DNA of 64,000 nt from Cellulophaga fucicola (GTDB lineage: Bacteria; Bacteroidota; Bacteroidia; Flavobacteriales; Flavobacteriaceae). The stretch is taken from assembly GCF_900119145.1 (NCBI RefSeq), contig NZ_FPIY01000003.1, positions 162,299 through 226,298 on the forward strand, written 5' to 3'. The notes beneath the pieces were generated by a model. The model did not search any database, was not told the DNA's origin, and saw nothing but the letters and a program-made list of their open reading frames with translations. Shown piece after piece: positions 1-9,519 of the stretch. The position numbers and the translations under genes are program-made. Each line of letters opens with the position of its first letter. The stretch's first letter is position 1.

Positions 1-10
1 TACTGCGAAT

Positions 11-336
11 CATCAATAAAATTAATGAACTGACCGAGCGGAGCGACCGATGAATTCCTATAAAAAAACAATAGTAAATATATGAATAAAGCAATTACTC
101 ACGCCATAGTTATTTTTTTTGGTGTTCATGAAGCTCATTCTTCGCTTTCACAACTACTAAACGTAAAACAATACTATAATTTACTAAAAAACATCAATAA
201 ATCAATAAACTGACCGAGCGGAGCAACCGATGAATTCCTATAAAAAACAATAACAAATATATGAATAAAGCAATTACTCACTTTACATCTATTTTTTTAA
301 ATGTGTTCGTGAAGCTCATTCTTCGCTTTCACAACT
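11..336. repeat. Tandem pair of ~145-bp direct repeats
   Basis: Two copies of one non-coding unit lie at 11-155 and 192-336, a 181-bp period. Both hold CTGACCGAGCGGAGC, then CGATGAATTCCTATAAAAAA, AATATATGAATAAAGC and a closing GAAGCTCATTCTTCGCTTTC. The copies differ by scattered substitutions and small indels, so they are not a recent duplication. The end of each unit can fold, with (G)TGAAGC pairing to GCTTTCA. No ORF fills the region. The repeats lie downstream of the minus-strand AraC gene. Their function is unknown, and they could be part of a longer array that continues to the left. Confidence 0.75.
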
Positions 337-419
337 TGTAACAGCTACCAATAGTATTTTTTTTTACTGAAAACACCTATAAAATTAAAAGGTAGGACAA
401 CTAGTCGGCTTATAAAAAA

Positions 420-1331
420 CTAATGCTTTGTTATTAACTTCTGTTGATCTCTAAAGTAACTAGGGGTATACCCCATTTTACGTTTAAAAGTTCTATTAAA
501 GTTAGATATGTTATTAAACCCACTATCAAAACAAATTTCGTTTATAGAGCGTTCTGTTTCTATAAGCAACCTTGCCGCGTGCCCTAAACGCAAATCACTA
601 ACATAGTCAGAGAATGAAGAGTTTGTGCTTTTTTTAAAAAAGTGACTAAAGGCAGATTCAGACATATTAACCAAACTAGCAACATCTTTTAAAAGTATTT
701 TCTGATGCAAATTCTCTTTAATATAATTGTTTACTTTTTCTATTCTACGGCTTTTATGTATGGTATAATAATCTACATAAGAATGAGATGCTAACATTTT
801 AGTGTTGCGAGCAATAGACAAATCGTACAAGATTGATAAAAAATTAAGAAGTGAATCAAAATCCTGAGACTCGGATAAACGCAATATTTTAGGTTTTAAT
901 ACAGCTAAAGTTTCTTTAGAAAACAAAATACCTCTTTTAGATTTTTCTAACAAGTCCCTAATAGGCAACATTAGCTTTCTTTTTAATGCCAATTCTGATA
1001 AAAACTTCTCATGAAACTGCACTGTTACAACATGTGCTTCTGTGTTTTCATCTACTCCTGTCCACGCGTGTGGTGTATTAGAACCTACCAATACCAAATC
1101 GCAATTTTCATACTCCTGTATAGAGTCTCCTATAATTCTTTTTCCAGATGAATTTAATACCAAGTTAAGCTCTAGCTCGGGATGAAAATGTATGGGAAAA
1201 TCGAACTTAGCCGAGTGATGGTTTAATACAATGAAGAAATCATCTTCAGATATAGGCACTAATTCCCTTAAAATACGCGCTTCTTTATTCATAATAGTAT
1301 CATAAGGTGTTTCATCAAAATTACGTCTCAA
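420..1331 (-). CDS. AraC-family transcriptional regulator of the PUL
   Basis: A 303-residue cytoplasmic activator. Residues ~30-110 look like a cupin sensor domain (HFHPELELNLVL, then TPHAW). Residues ~205-300 form the double helix-turn-helix of the AraC family, including SESAFSHFFKK and the family end motif FNNISNFNRTFKRKMGYTPSYFR. It is transcribed divergently from the SusC/SusD operon 221 bp away, a common position for a local regulator of a utilisation locus, so it probably controls that operon in response to a sugar. The ligand is not visible. AraC membership is secure; the target is inferred from position. Confidence 0.9.
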   Translation of the reverse strand: MRRNFDETPYDTIMNKEARILRELVPISEDDFFIVLNHHSAKFDFPIHFHPELELNLVLNSSGKRIIGDSIQEYENCDLVLVGSNTPHAWTGVDENTEAHVVTVQFHEKFLSELALKRKLMLPIRDLLEKSKRGILFSKETLAVLKPKILRLSESQDFDSLLNFLSILYDLSIARNTKMLASHSYVDYYTIHKSRRIEKVNNYIKENLHQKILLKDVASLVNMSESAFSHFFKKSTNSSFSDYVSDLRLGHAARLLIETERSINEICFDSGFNNISNFNRTFKRKMGYTPSYFRDQQKLITKH

Positions 1332-1552
1332 TTATATTAAATTGTAAATAAAAAGCTACAATTATTATCAAATTAAATAAAAATAACTTAAAAAAACACT
1401 ACAACGGACACTAATATTTCGTAAAAATATCACATTTTACCACCTAAATTCATATAAGTATCATTATTTAACATCATTTACAAAATCATTGTTAACGATA
1501 TGTTATTCTTTTGTAAACAACTTAATTACTAACTAATTAAACTTATGAACTA

Positions 1553-4500
1553 ATGAAATATAAATTTCAAAAAAGCATAATTTTTATTGTTTTCTTAATT
1601 TTAAGCTTCTCAGGAGTTGCGCAAATTAATGTAACCGGAACAGTAAAATCTAACGACGGAGTTCCTTTACTTGGTGTCACCATTATGGAAAAAGGTTCTG
1701 CCACAAACGGTGTAACAACAGATTTTGACGGAAACTTTTCTATTGACGTTAATAGCACTAAAGACCTACTTGTAGTTTCTTACATTGGCTTTGTTACTAA
1801 AACGATTTCGATACCAGAAAACAAGGTTGTAACTGTCCTCCTAGAAGAAGACCTGCAACAATTATCAGAAGTTGTTGTGGTTGGTTATGGATCTGTTAAA
1901 AAGAGTGATATTACCGGTTCTGTTACTTCGGTAGAAATGGACAACATACCCTCTAAACCGGCCAATTCTATTGATGGTTTGTTACAAGGACAGGTTGCTG
2001 GTGTGCAAGTAACAACACCGTCTGATAATCCTGGAGCCGGTGCAGTTATAAGAATTAGAGGTGGTAGTTCTTTACGCGGTGGTAATGATCCGCTTGTTGT
2101 GGTAGATGGCTTTCCTATTGGGTACGCAGGTGATTTAAAACAAATATCTCCGCAAGATATTGCTTCTATGGAAGTGCTTAAAGATGCTTCGGCTTCTGCA
2201 ATATATGGCTCTAGAGGTGCCAATGGTGTAATTATGATTACAACAAAAAAAGGCGCTAAACATACTACAGAGGTTACCGTTTCTCAGCAAAATACCTACT
2301 CTAGCTTTACATCTGATTTGAATTTATGGAGAGATCCTGTATTAATGGCAGAATTAAGCAACGAGAGCAGAACTAACGGTGGTTTTACTCCAATTTACAT
2401 TGGGGCTAAAGATGCAAATGGTGTGTATTACCCATCTGTAAGCGAACTTAAAAGCGGAGATTGGAAATACAACACTCGCTGGGACGATGTTGTTTTTCGC
2501 GACCCTGTATCTAACAACACTAACGTTGCTATACGTAGCCAAACAGACCGCACACAGTTTAGTTTAAGTACTACATATTATACTAACGAAGGTGTTTACA
2601 TTAATAACGATTATGAAAAACTAAACATTAACTTAAATGTAATTCATAAAATATTTAATGACAAAGTTACTGTTGGCGGTAATGTTATATACTCTAAAGG
2701 AAACCAGAACAATAATAATGATTTAGCATATTGGCGTAATCCTATTTTTCCTATTTACCAAGATGGCAACCCAATTAACGACTACTTTTTAGCTGGCTCT
2801 CAAGATTACTCTCACCCTATTGCTTTAATAGAAAACAGGACTAATAAAAATAAATTTTTAGACTTTATAGGTTCTGCTTTTATAGAGATTGATTTTACAA
2901 AGACTTTAAAATTAAAAACTCAGGTTAACCATAAATACGGGCGTTCTATAACAGATTATTACAATCCAAAAATTTATACAGAAGACGGTACCTTTAACAA
3001 TGGTTCTGGAGGTATAAACAACTGGGAAAATAGTGAAACTGTTGCAGAAACTTTTTTAACCTATAATGATACGTATAAAGAAAAGCACAACTTTACTGCA
3101 ATGGCTGGTTTCTCTTACCAAGGGTACGAGGCTAGGACGTCTGACTTAAAAGCGTATGATTTTTTAAACGAATCTCTAGGCAATGGTAACCTTGGTGCTG
3201 GCAACCCAGAAAAGCAATCTGTTGCCAATAGCTTATCTGAAACCGTAATGTACTCGGGTATTGGTCGTTTAAACTATGGGTATGATGATAAATACCTAGC
3301 AACATTTACTGTGCGTACAGACGGTTCTTCTAAATTTGGAGAAAACAACCAATGGGCTATGTTCCCTTCTGGCGCATTAGCTTGGAAACTACACAAAGAA
3401 AGTTTTATAGACAACCTAAATGTTTTTGACGAGCTTAAGTTACGTGCTAGTTATGGTATATCTGGTAATCAAGGTATTTCTCCATACCTAATTAATAGTA
3501 GGTACGGACAAGACCAATACTATGTAAACGGTCGTTGGCAAACAACAATTGGCCCTGGCTACGTAGTTGGTCAAGATAGTCAAAGTGGTAAAAAAACGTG
3601 GGGAGGTATTCCTAATCCAGATTTAAAATGGGAAACTACAGAGCAGTTTAACATTGGTGCAGATTTTGCCTTTTTTAATAACAGATTAAAAGTTACTGCA
3701 GATTACTACAAAAAACATACATCAGATTTATTAAGAGAACGTTTGCTTTCTCCTTCTTCTTCTTACGATAAAATGTGGGTTAACGATGGTGAAATAGAAA
3801 ACCAAGGAGCAGAAGTAACTCTAGATGGTACTATGGTTAATAAAGAAGATTGGGGATTAAACGGTATGTTTATTTTCTCTAGAAACAAAAACAAAGTGGT
3901 TAGCCTAGGAGATGCAGTATCATCTGGCCTAAATACTGATGCTTTAACAGGTATTAAATATGAGTTCTCTGGAAACCAAGTTGAAGCTTTCCGTTCTATA
4001 CCAAACATCTTAGCTGTTGGGCAACCAATAAATGTGTTCTACGGTTATAAAGTAGATGGTATTGTACAGTCTGAAGCCGAAGGTTTAGCTGCCGGCTTAA
4101 ACGGAGATTTAGCACAACCAGGAGAATTTAAATATGTAGATTTAAATGAAGACGGAGTTATAGATGAAGATGACCGTGCAATAATTGGTAATCCTAATCC
4201 AGATTTTACTGCAAGTTTAAATCTTAATGGTCGTTATAAGAATTTTGATGTATCTCTTTTCTTTAACGGTAGTTTTGGTCAAGATATTTTTAACACCAAA
4301 GCATTTAGTGAGCCTAGCAACACACCTTTACGTTGGACACAGGATAATAATACCAACAACTATCCTAGTTTAAGAGATGGACGCACACTTTATATGTCTG
4401 ACTACTTTATAGAAAAAGGAAGCTTTGTACGCCTACAAAACGTATCTATTGGTTATAACATAAAAGATTTAAAAACGGCTTGGTTTAAAAAAGGTAGAAT

Positions 4501-4636
4501 TTTTATGAACGGAACCAACCTATTCACCATAACAGATTTTAAGGGTTATGATCCTGAATTAGGCGGAGATGGTATTTACTGGGGTGGTTACCCTAAGTTA
4601 AGAAACTGGACTTTAGGTGTAGAATTAACCTTTTAA
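1553..4636 (+). CDS. SusC/RagA-like TonB-dependent outer-membrane receptor
   Basis: A 1027-residue outer-membrane protein that imports oligosaccharides using TonB energy. The order is signal peptide (1-23, ending GVAQ), carboxypeptidase-D-like domain (~25-105, with VTGTVKSNDGVPLLGV), a short TonB box region, a plug domain (~115-235, with GLLQGQVAGVQV and DASASAIYGSRGANGVIMITTKKG), and a 22-strand-type barrel ending in aromatic LGVELTF. Length and domain order are typical of SusC. The SusD gene follows after 16 bp, so the two should form one complex. It is the first gene of the utilisation operon. Confidence 0.96.
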   Translation: MKYKFQKSIIFIVFLILSFSGVAQINVTGTVKSNDGVPLLGVTIMEKGSATNGVTTDFDGNFSIDVNSTKDLLVVSYIGFVTKTISIPENKVVTVLLEEDLQQLSEVVVVGYGSVKKSDITGSVTSVEMDNIPSKPANSIDGLLQGQVAGVQVTTPSDNPGAGAVIRIRGGSSLRGGNDPLVVVDGFPIGYAGDLKQISPQDIASMEVLKDASASAIYGSRGANGVIMITTKKGAKHTTEVTVSQQNTYSSFTSDLNLWRDPVLMAELSNESRTNGGFTPIYIGAKDANGVYYPSVSELKSGDWKYNTRWDDVVFRDPVSNNTNVAIRSQTDRTQFSLSTTYYTNEGVYINNDYEKLNINLNVIHKIFNDKVTVGGNVIYSKGNQNNNNDLAYWRNPIFPIYQDGNPINDYFLAGSQDYSHPIALIENRTNKNKFLDFIGSAFIEIDFTKTLKLKTQVNHKYGRSITDYYNPKIYTEDGTFNNGSGGINNWENSETVAETFLTYNDTYKEKHNFTAMAGFSYQGYEARTSDLKAYDFLNESLGNGNLGAGNPEKQSVANSLSETVMYSGIGRLNYGYDDKYLATFTVRTDGSSKFGENNQWAMFPSGALAWKLHKESFIDNLNVFDELKLRASYGISGNQGISPYLINSRYGQDQYYVNGRWQTTIGPGYVVGQDSQSGKKTWGGIPNPDLKWETTEQFNIGADFAFFNNRLKVTADYYKKHTSDLLRERLLSPSSSYDKMWVNDGEIENQGAEVTLDGTMVNKEDWGLNGMFIFSRNKNKVVSLGDAVSSGLNTDALTGIKYEFSGNQVEAFRSIPNILAVGQPINVFYGYKVDGIVQSEAEGLAAGLNGDLAQPGEFKYVDLNEDGVIDEDDRAIIGNPNPDFTASLNLNGRYKNFDVSLFFNGSFGQDIFNTKAFSEPSNTPLRWTQDNNTNNYPSLRDGRTLYMSDYFIEKGSFVRLQNVSIGYNIKDLKTAWFKKGRIFMNGTNLFTITDFKGYDPELGGDGIYWGGYPKLRNWTLGVELTF

Positions 4637-4685
4637 AAAAAATTCAGCTACAATGAAAACATTTACAATAATAAACGAATTGAAA

Positions 4686-6188
4686 ATGAAGCACTTTAAA
4701 AAATTAATAGTAGCGCTCGCTCTTGCTGCAGGTGTTACTTCTTGCGAAAGTCTAGATGTAGAACCTACTGGTTTTTATTCTGATGAAAACTTCTATAAAA
4801 CAATAGAAGACGCAGAAGCATCTATTTTATATGCTTATGATGCACTTACACTTGTAAGTTATGCTCCTGTAACGTATTACTTTACAGAATTAGCATCAGA
4901 CAACTGTAATGTAAAAGCAGACGAAGGTGCAGATGCGCAAGCATTTGTAAACTGGGAGATTACGGCTCAAAACCAATTATTAACACAATATTACAGATCT
5001 ATTTACATTGCTGTAAATCGTGCCAATGCTGTTATAGAAAACATAGAAGGCAAAGGGTTTAATCCAGAAGACGAAAAACGCATTTTAGGTGAGGCCTTAT
5101 TCTTAAGGGCTTATAACCATTTTAATGCCGTAAAAGCATTTGGTTTAGCGCCATTACAAAAATCTCTTATAGATAAGCTAGACGAAACAACAGCTACACT
5201 ACCTGCAGATATGCAAGAGGTTTATGCCTTTTTAATAGACGATTTAACTAGAGCTATAGACAATTTAGAGGTAAACAGAGTTACTGGTCGTGCAGATAAA
5301 GTTGCTGCACAGGCATTACTTTCTAAAGTGTACTTATTTGCTGCTTCTGCCAAAGAAAGTGGTGTCCCTAAGTACAATGCTATTACAGAAAGTGTAGATA
5401 ATTTATATGCTAAAGCTGCTGAGTATGCAGGTATGGTTCTAAATAATCAAGGGGAATATAGTCACGATACGGATCTTCAAAACATTTATAATATTGACTC
5501 TCCTAACGGACCTGAGCATATTTTTATATTATCGTTAGACAGGTCTGGTACGCAAGAAGGAGATTACTCTAAACTATCTAAATACTTTATTCCTTATATA
5601 GATGGTGCAACAGTATATCTAAAAAACACAGATGGTACATTTTCTCCAACACATGATGGGTGGAGTGTTTTTCAAACCTCAGATAAATTGTTCTCTTCTT
5701 ATGCTGCAGATGACAAACGTAAAACCGATTTATTTGTTTCAGAAATATACGATCAAGATGAGGTAGCTATAGGTTCTGTTGCAGATGGCACTGTAATTTA
5801 TCCTTTTACAAGAAAATACATAGATCCTTTATTTGAGGGTGATAAAACAAGTACAAGACCATACTTAATTCGTTATTCAGACATACAGTTGGTATATGCA
5901 GAAGCTACTGCCAATGCAGATGGTTTAGCACAATACAACCAAATTAGAAATAGGGCCAATGCTACAGAGTTAGCTAGTATTGGTGGTTTATCTAAAGTAG
6001 ATTTTAGAAAACTAATTGTAGAAGAACGCCAAAGAGAACTTGCTTATGAAGGAGACCGCCTATGGGACCTTAGACGCACAAATACAGTGCAAAGCAATGT
6101 AACCAATGCCGCTGGTTTATCTCCAGAAGCAGTTGCTTTTTATCCTATTCCACAACGTGAGATCGATTTAAATCCTAACATCAACTAA
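4686..6188 (+). CDS. SusD/RagB-like surface glycan-binding lipoprotein
   Basis: The partner of SusC: a surface lipoprotein that captures glycan and closes over the receptor. I chose the ATG at 4686 because it gives a clean lipoprotein signal (KKLIVALALAAGVTSC, lipid Cys at residue 20). An upstream in-frame ATG at 4653 would add 11 residues before it. The SusD fold is shown by the N-terminal FYSDENFYKTIEDAE region, the helical repeats with FLRAYNHFNAVKAFG, and the C-terminal LIVEERQRELAYEGDRLWDLRR with YPIPQREIDLNP. Length (500 residues) is typical. Confidence 0.95.
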   Translation: MKHFKKLIVALALAAGVTSCESLDVEPTGFYSDENFYKTIEDAEASILYAYDALTLVSYAPVTYYFTELASDNCNVKADEGADAQAFVNWEITAQNQLLTQYYRSIYIAVNRANAVIENIEGKGFNPEDEKRILGEALFLRAYNHFNAVKAFGLAPLQKSLIDKLDETTATLPADMQEVYAFLIDDLTRAIDNLEVNRVTGRADKVAAQALLSKVYLFAASAKESGVPKYNAITESVDNLYAKAAEYAGMVLNNQGEYSHDTDLQNIYNIDSPNGPEHIFILSLDRSGTQEGDYSKLSKYFIPYIDGATVYLKNTDGTFSPTHDGWSVFQTSDKLFSSYAADDKRKTDLFVSEIYDQDEVAIGSVADGTVIYPFTRKYIDPLFEGDKTSTRPYLIRYSDIQLVYAEATANADGLAQYNQIRNRANATELASIGGLSKVDFRKLIVEERQRELAYEGDRLWDLRRTNTVQSNVTNAAGLSPEAVAFYPIPQREIDLNPNIN

Positions 6189-6199
6189 ACTAAAGCGTA

Positions 6200-7867
6200 A
6201 TGAAAAAATTATATAACATATACTTTATAGTACTGGCATTGTTTTTTGTTGCTTGTACAGAAAACCCTCTTGAAGATGTAGAGGGCACAGATTGGCAAAA
6301 AGAACGTAATGTGGTTTCTATTTTAGTCGAAGGTCAAATAGGTACAGCTATTATAGAGCGTAATTTTGATGATGCAAAAATTAAAATATATGCTAAAGTT
6401 GAGAACATAGCTGACTTAGCAAATGTAGAAATTAAAAACATCGCGTTTTCATACGGAGCTAGCTCTGCAAATGAGAAAGGCACAACCTTAGATTTAAGCA
6501 GCGGTACAGCTACAATTGCTGTTGCATCTGGCGCAGGAGAAAGCTTAAACTGGGAGGTTTCTTTATTACCTTTTAAATCTGACTTAGAAGGTACTTGGTA
6601 TATTGGTGATGTGCGTATGTATTGTGATATGTTTACTAACGAAAGTTGGGGCTGGGAAAAGAATGAAAGTATGTTTAGTTACTTAGCAGAATTAAACCCT
6701 GAGTTAGACAACAAAATTACTTTTACTGTGGAAGGTGCAGATGCTAAAGGAAATCCTTTTGGCAAGTATGAACATAACGTTGGTGATGATGGTGCTTATG
6801 GCAGCTATACAGATGCTAACAAAGGATGGGACTTTAATTCTAGATTCAGAAAAATACCAACAGGGAATGGTACTTGGCTGCGCGACTTTGAACGTAATAA
6901 GGTAATTATTACTGATGCTAATAAAGTTGAACACGAACTAGATTTAGAACTACTTACTGCAACTAACGAGGTTAATTTAAAAACTGAAGTTCCTTACCTA
7001 GCTGAAAACTTTAGTTGGACAGATACGGATTGGAGTTATGAAGAACTAGCGCATATGTCTAAATTAACTTGGTATACGTTGACTAAAGAGCGTGTGTTAC
7101 AAACAGGTAATAGTATTACAGGCCTAACGGTTAAAGATCAAGATGGTGATACGCAAATAGATGGCGACACTAAAGAAATTACAGTTACTATTTTAGATAA
7201 TGGCGCAAATTTAGCAGCCATAGAACTTACTAGTTTAAACCTGTCTTACGCTGCAACTACAGATAGTAGTGTTGGTAGCACTTTAGATTTTTCAACGGCA
7301 AATACTACTACAATAAATGTTACTTCAGAAACTGGAGAAAGTGCAAGCTGGACCGTAAAAATTGTAGTTAAATCTGATTTAGATGGCACCTATTCTAACC
7401 CATCATCTTTAATCTATGTAAACCAAGAGTACGGTAGTGATTACAGTAAAAATATTAGCGATGATTTTACAAGCGCTAATTTAGAATTTGATAACGAAAT
7501 TGTTATTGTAAGCGAAGGCTACAATGGCGACAGACCTAACGGAAAAATAACAAATAACGCTGGCGCGGATGGCGTGTACGGAGATTACAACCACGTAGAT
7601 GCGGATGTAGACTTAAATTCTAAGCTTAGACATTTGTTACCTGCTGGCGAATCTTACTTTGAGATAGATTTAGTTACAAATACAATGTACATAGGCTCTT
7701 CTAAAGACGACCTTACCTCAGAAGCTAAAATGTTGGCTACAGACACAGGAATTACACTTCAGTTTACACTTGCTTACAGAGAGCTAGAGCCCAATTGGAA
7801 CTACGGTAATTATGATAATTATATGTGTTGGACCTACCAATACGAAATTAATTTAGACAAGCAATAG
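6200..7867 (+). CDS. SusE-position lipoprotein with internally duplicated two-domain unit
   Basis: A 555-residue lipoprotein (LALFFVAC, lipid Cys 19) in the place where SusE/SusF glycan-binding proteins lie. The protein is a tandem duplication. Residues ~35-125 and ~295-385 are matching beta-sandwich-like modules (TLDLSSGTATIAV and TLDFSTANTTTINV, each followed by GES..W.V). Each is followed by a second matching module that starts SDLEGT or SDLDGT and contains GAYGSYTDANKGWDFNSR or GVYGDYNHVDADVDLNSK. The first module resembles DUF5018-type domains. I infer surface glycan binding from position and from the paired modules; no catalytic motif is seen. Confidence 0.7.
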   Translation: MKKLYNIYFIVLALFFVACTENPLEDVEGTDWQKERNVVSILVEGQIGTAIIERNFDDAKIKIYAKVENIADLANVEIKNIAFSYGASSANEKGTTLDLSSGTATIAVASGAGESLNWEVSLLPFKSDLEGTWYIGDVRMYCDMFTNESWGWEKNESMFSYLAELNPELDNKITFTVEGADAKGNPFGKYEHNVGDDGAYGSYTDANKGWDFNSRFRKIPTGNGTWLRDFERNKVIITDANKVEHELDLELLTATNEVNLKTEVPYLAENFSWTDTDWSYEELAHMSKLTWYTLTKERVLQTGNSITGLTVKDQDGDTQIDGDTKEITVTILDNGANLAAIELTSLNLSYAATTDSSVGSTLDFSTANTTTINVTSETGESASWTVKIVVKSDLDGTYSNPSSLIYVNQEYGSDYSKNISDDFTSANLEFDNEIVIVSEGYNGDRPNGKITNNAGADGVYGDYNHVDADVDLNSKLRHLLPAGESYFEIDLVTNTMYIGSSKDDLTSEAKMLATDTGITLQFTLAYRELEPNWNYGNYDNYMCWTYQYEINLDKQ

Positions 7868-7885
7868 ATCGCTAAATAATAGTGC

Positions 7886-7920
7886 AGTCACTTGTGAAAA
7901 ATCTGATATCACAAGTGGCT
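7886..7920 (+). other. Intercistronic hairpin between SusE-like and glycosidase genes
   Basis: AGTCACTTGTG at 7886-7896 pairs with CACAAGTGGCT at 7910-7920 with one wobble, around a 13-nt loop. No T-run follows, so it is not a standard terminator. It may be an mRNA stabiliser or processing site that separates the abundant sus genes from the enzyme genes in the same operon. Confidence 0.6.
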
Positions 7921-7940
7921 CACAATCAAAAAAATATAAT

Positions 7941-9458
7941 ATGAAACTAAAAAATATTTTTGCCACTGTATTACCAATGTTACTTATTGCAGCAAGTTGC
8001 GATGATGATGAACCAGCATTTACTTCCCTAGAAAAAAATAGAGAAGTAACAATTACAGAAGAACTAGTTTCTACAAACTTTGTGGGTAACGGTGCACAAT
8101 GGGGAGGTTATGAAATAACACCAACTTGGCTAGGAACAGAAACACTTAGTGATGCGGATTGGAATACTTTATTTAATCGTATAGATTTTATGCGCCCTCC
8201 GTTTTTAAGAATTGTGACAAATCCTGCTTGGTCTTATGACAATAATGGTACGTATGACGAGACAACAAAAACGGTTTCGCTTTTTAAAATGTTGGACTAC
8301 GCAAAAGACCGCGATATAGAAATTACGTTTGGCGAATGGGGACATAGTTCTACTGATGATATTAGCACTATAGATATGGGTTGGATTGAAAACTCTGTAA
8401 AATTTTTAAATCATTTGGTAAACGAAAAAGGCTATACAAACATTAAAACAATAAACATTATTAATGAGCCTAATGGCGACTGGTCTAGTACTAAAGGAGA
8501 TTACAACATTTGGAAAAATGTACAACTAGCGTATTTAGAAGAAATGAAAAAGTACAGCTTGGCAGATCTAAAAGTTATGGGGCCAGATATTGCAGTTTTT
8601 AATACCGCTAGCCAAACAGATTGGTTTACAAAAACGGAAGCAGATTTAGGAGATAATGTTGGTTTATATGACATTCACGTATACCCGCAACAGCAATTAA
8701 TTCGTAATGGAGAATTTGCTCAAATGCTTAGAGCTTATAAAAAAGAAACTCCTGCAGACAAGCGTATTGTGTTAGGTGAAATAGGTTTTAAATACACAGA
8801 AGTAGATGCGCAATTAAAGTTAGAAAACGAAGAAGCAATTGCAAACGACCCCTATGCTGGAGAAGATTCTAATATGATGATTTACAAAGCATTTTACGGT
8901 ATAGATATGGCCGATGCTTTAATACAAGCAATGAGAGAAGGCTACTCTGGCTCTTTAGTTTGGAATATGGATGACGCTATGTACAACAGTCCAGACAATG
9001 GAGATTACCAATCTGATAAATTAAAACGTTGGGGATTCTGGAACATCTTAGGAGAAGAGCACACGGGTAATGCTGCAGATGAAGCTATAAGACCATACTT
9101 CTACCCTGTTTCTTTATTAACACGTTTTTTTCCTGCTGGCAGTGATATTTATAACGTAGAACTACCTAATAAAAAAGGATTACGTGCCGTAGTAGGTACA
9201 TACAATGGCAAACAAACAATTGCTATTGTAAACTCTCATTACAGTACTTATGAGCTTAATTTAAAATCTGGTTTTATAGGCAGTATTACAGCAAATAAAT
9301 ACAGTTACAAGTCCAATGCAGATGGCTCTTTTGTTGGCGAAGTAGACGAAAATGGTTTTGCTACACCAATGGAAAATAACCTAGAACTAAACTTTAAAGA
9401 CGGTGTAAAAATGACGCTAGAAGGTGAGTCTTTTGTATTATTTACGAATATGGAGTAA
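7941..9458 (+). CDS. Clan GH-A glycoside hydrolase, lipoprotein
   Basis: A 505-residue lipoprotein (MLLIAASC, Cys 20) with a TIM-barrel glycosidase domain. The likely acid/base is Glu176 in IINEPNGDW and the likely nucleophile Glu280 in VLGEIGF, the strand-4 and strand-7 positions of clan GH-A retaining enzymes. Other conserved pieces are NGAQWGGY, FGEWG, MGPDIAVFN and YDIHVYP. A small beta domain follows residue ~410. The product at 10559-12103 is a paralogue with the same motifs. The family could be GH5- or GH39-like and I cannot fix it by eye. It should cut an oligosaccharide at the surface or in the periplasm. Confidence 0.8.
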   Translation: MKLKNIFATVLPMLLIAASCDDDEPAFTSLEKNREVTITEELVSTNFVGNGAQWGGYEITPTWLGTETLSDADWNTLFNRIDFMRPPFLRIVTNPAWSYDNNGTYDETTKTVSLFKMLDYAKDRDIEITFGEWGHSSTDDISTIDMGWIENSVKFLNHLVNEKGYTNIKTINIINEPNGDWSSTKGDYNIWKNVQLAYLEEMKKYSLADLKVMGPDIAVFNTASQTDWFTKTEADLGDNVGLYDIHVYPQQQLIRNGEFAQMLRAYKKETPADKRIVLGEIGFKYTEVDAQLKLENEEAIANDPYAGEDSNMMIYKAFYGIDMADALIQAMREGYSGSLVWNMDDAMYNSPDNGDYQSDKLKRWGFWNILGEEHTGNAADEAIRPYFYPVSLLTRFFPAGSDIYNVELPNKKGLRAVVGTYNGKQTIAIVNSHYSTYELNLKSGFIGSITANKYSYKSNADGSFVGEVDENGFATPMENNLELNFKDGVKMTLEGESFVLFTNME

Positions 9459-9519
9459 TCTATAAATTCAAGCATTAAATCAATCAACATAATTTACAAA
9501 TAAGGAAATAAAAATTAGA

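Noticed and set aside
1332-1552. Promoter for the SusC operon
   Set aside because: I found no convincing TAnnTTTG match or operator repeat in this 221-bp gap, so none is listed.
4653-4685. Upstream start for SusD
   Set aside because: It would put 11 polar residues before the lipoprotein signal; the ATG at 4686 gives a standard signal.
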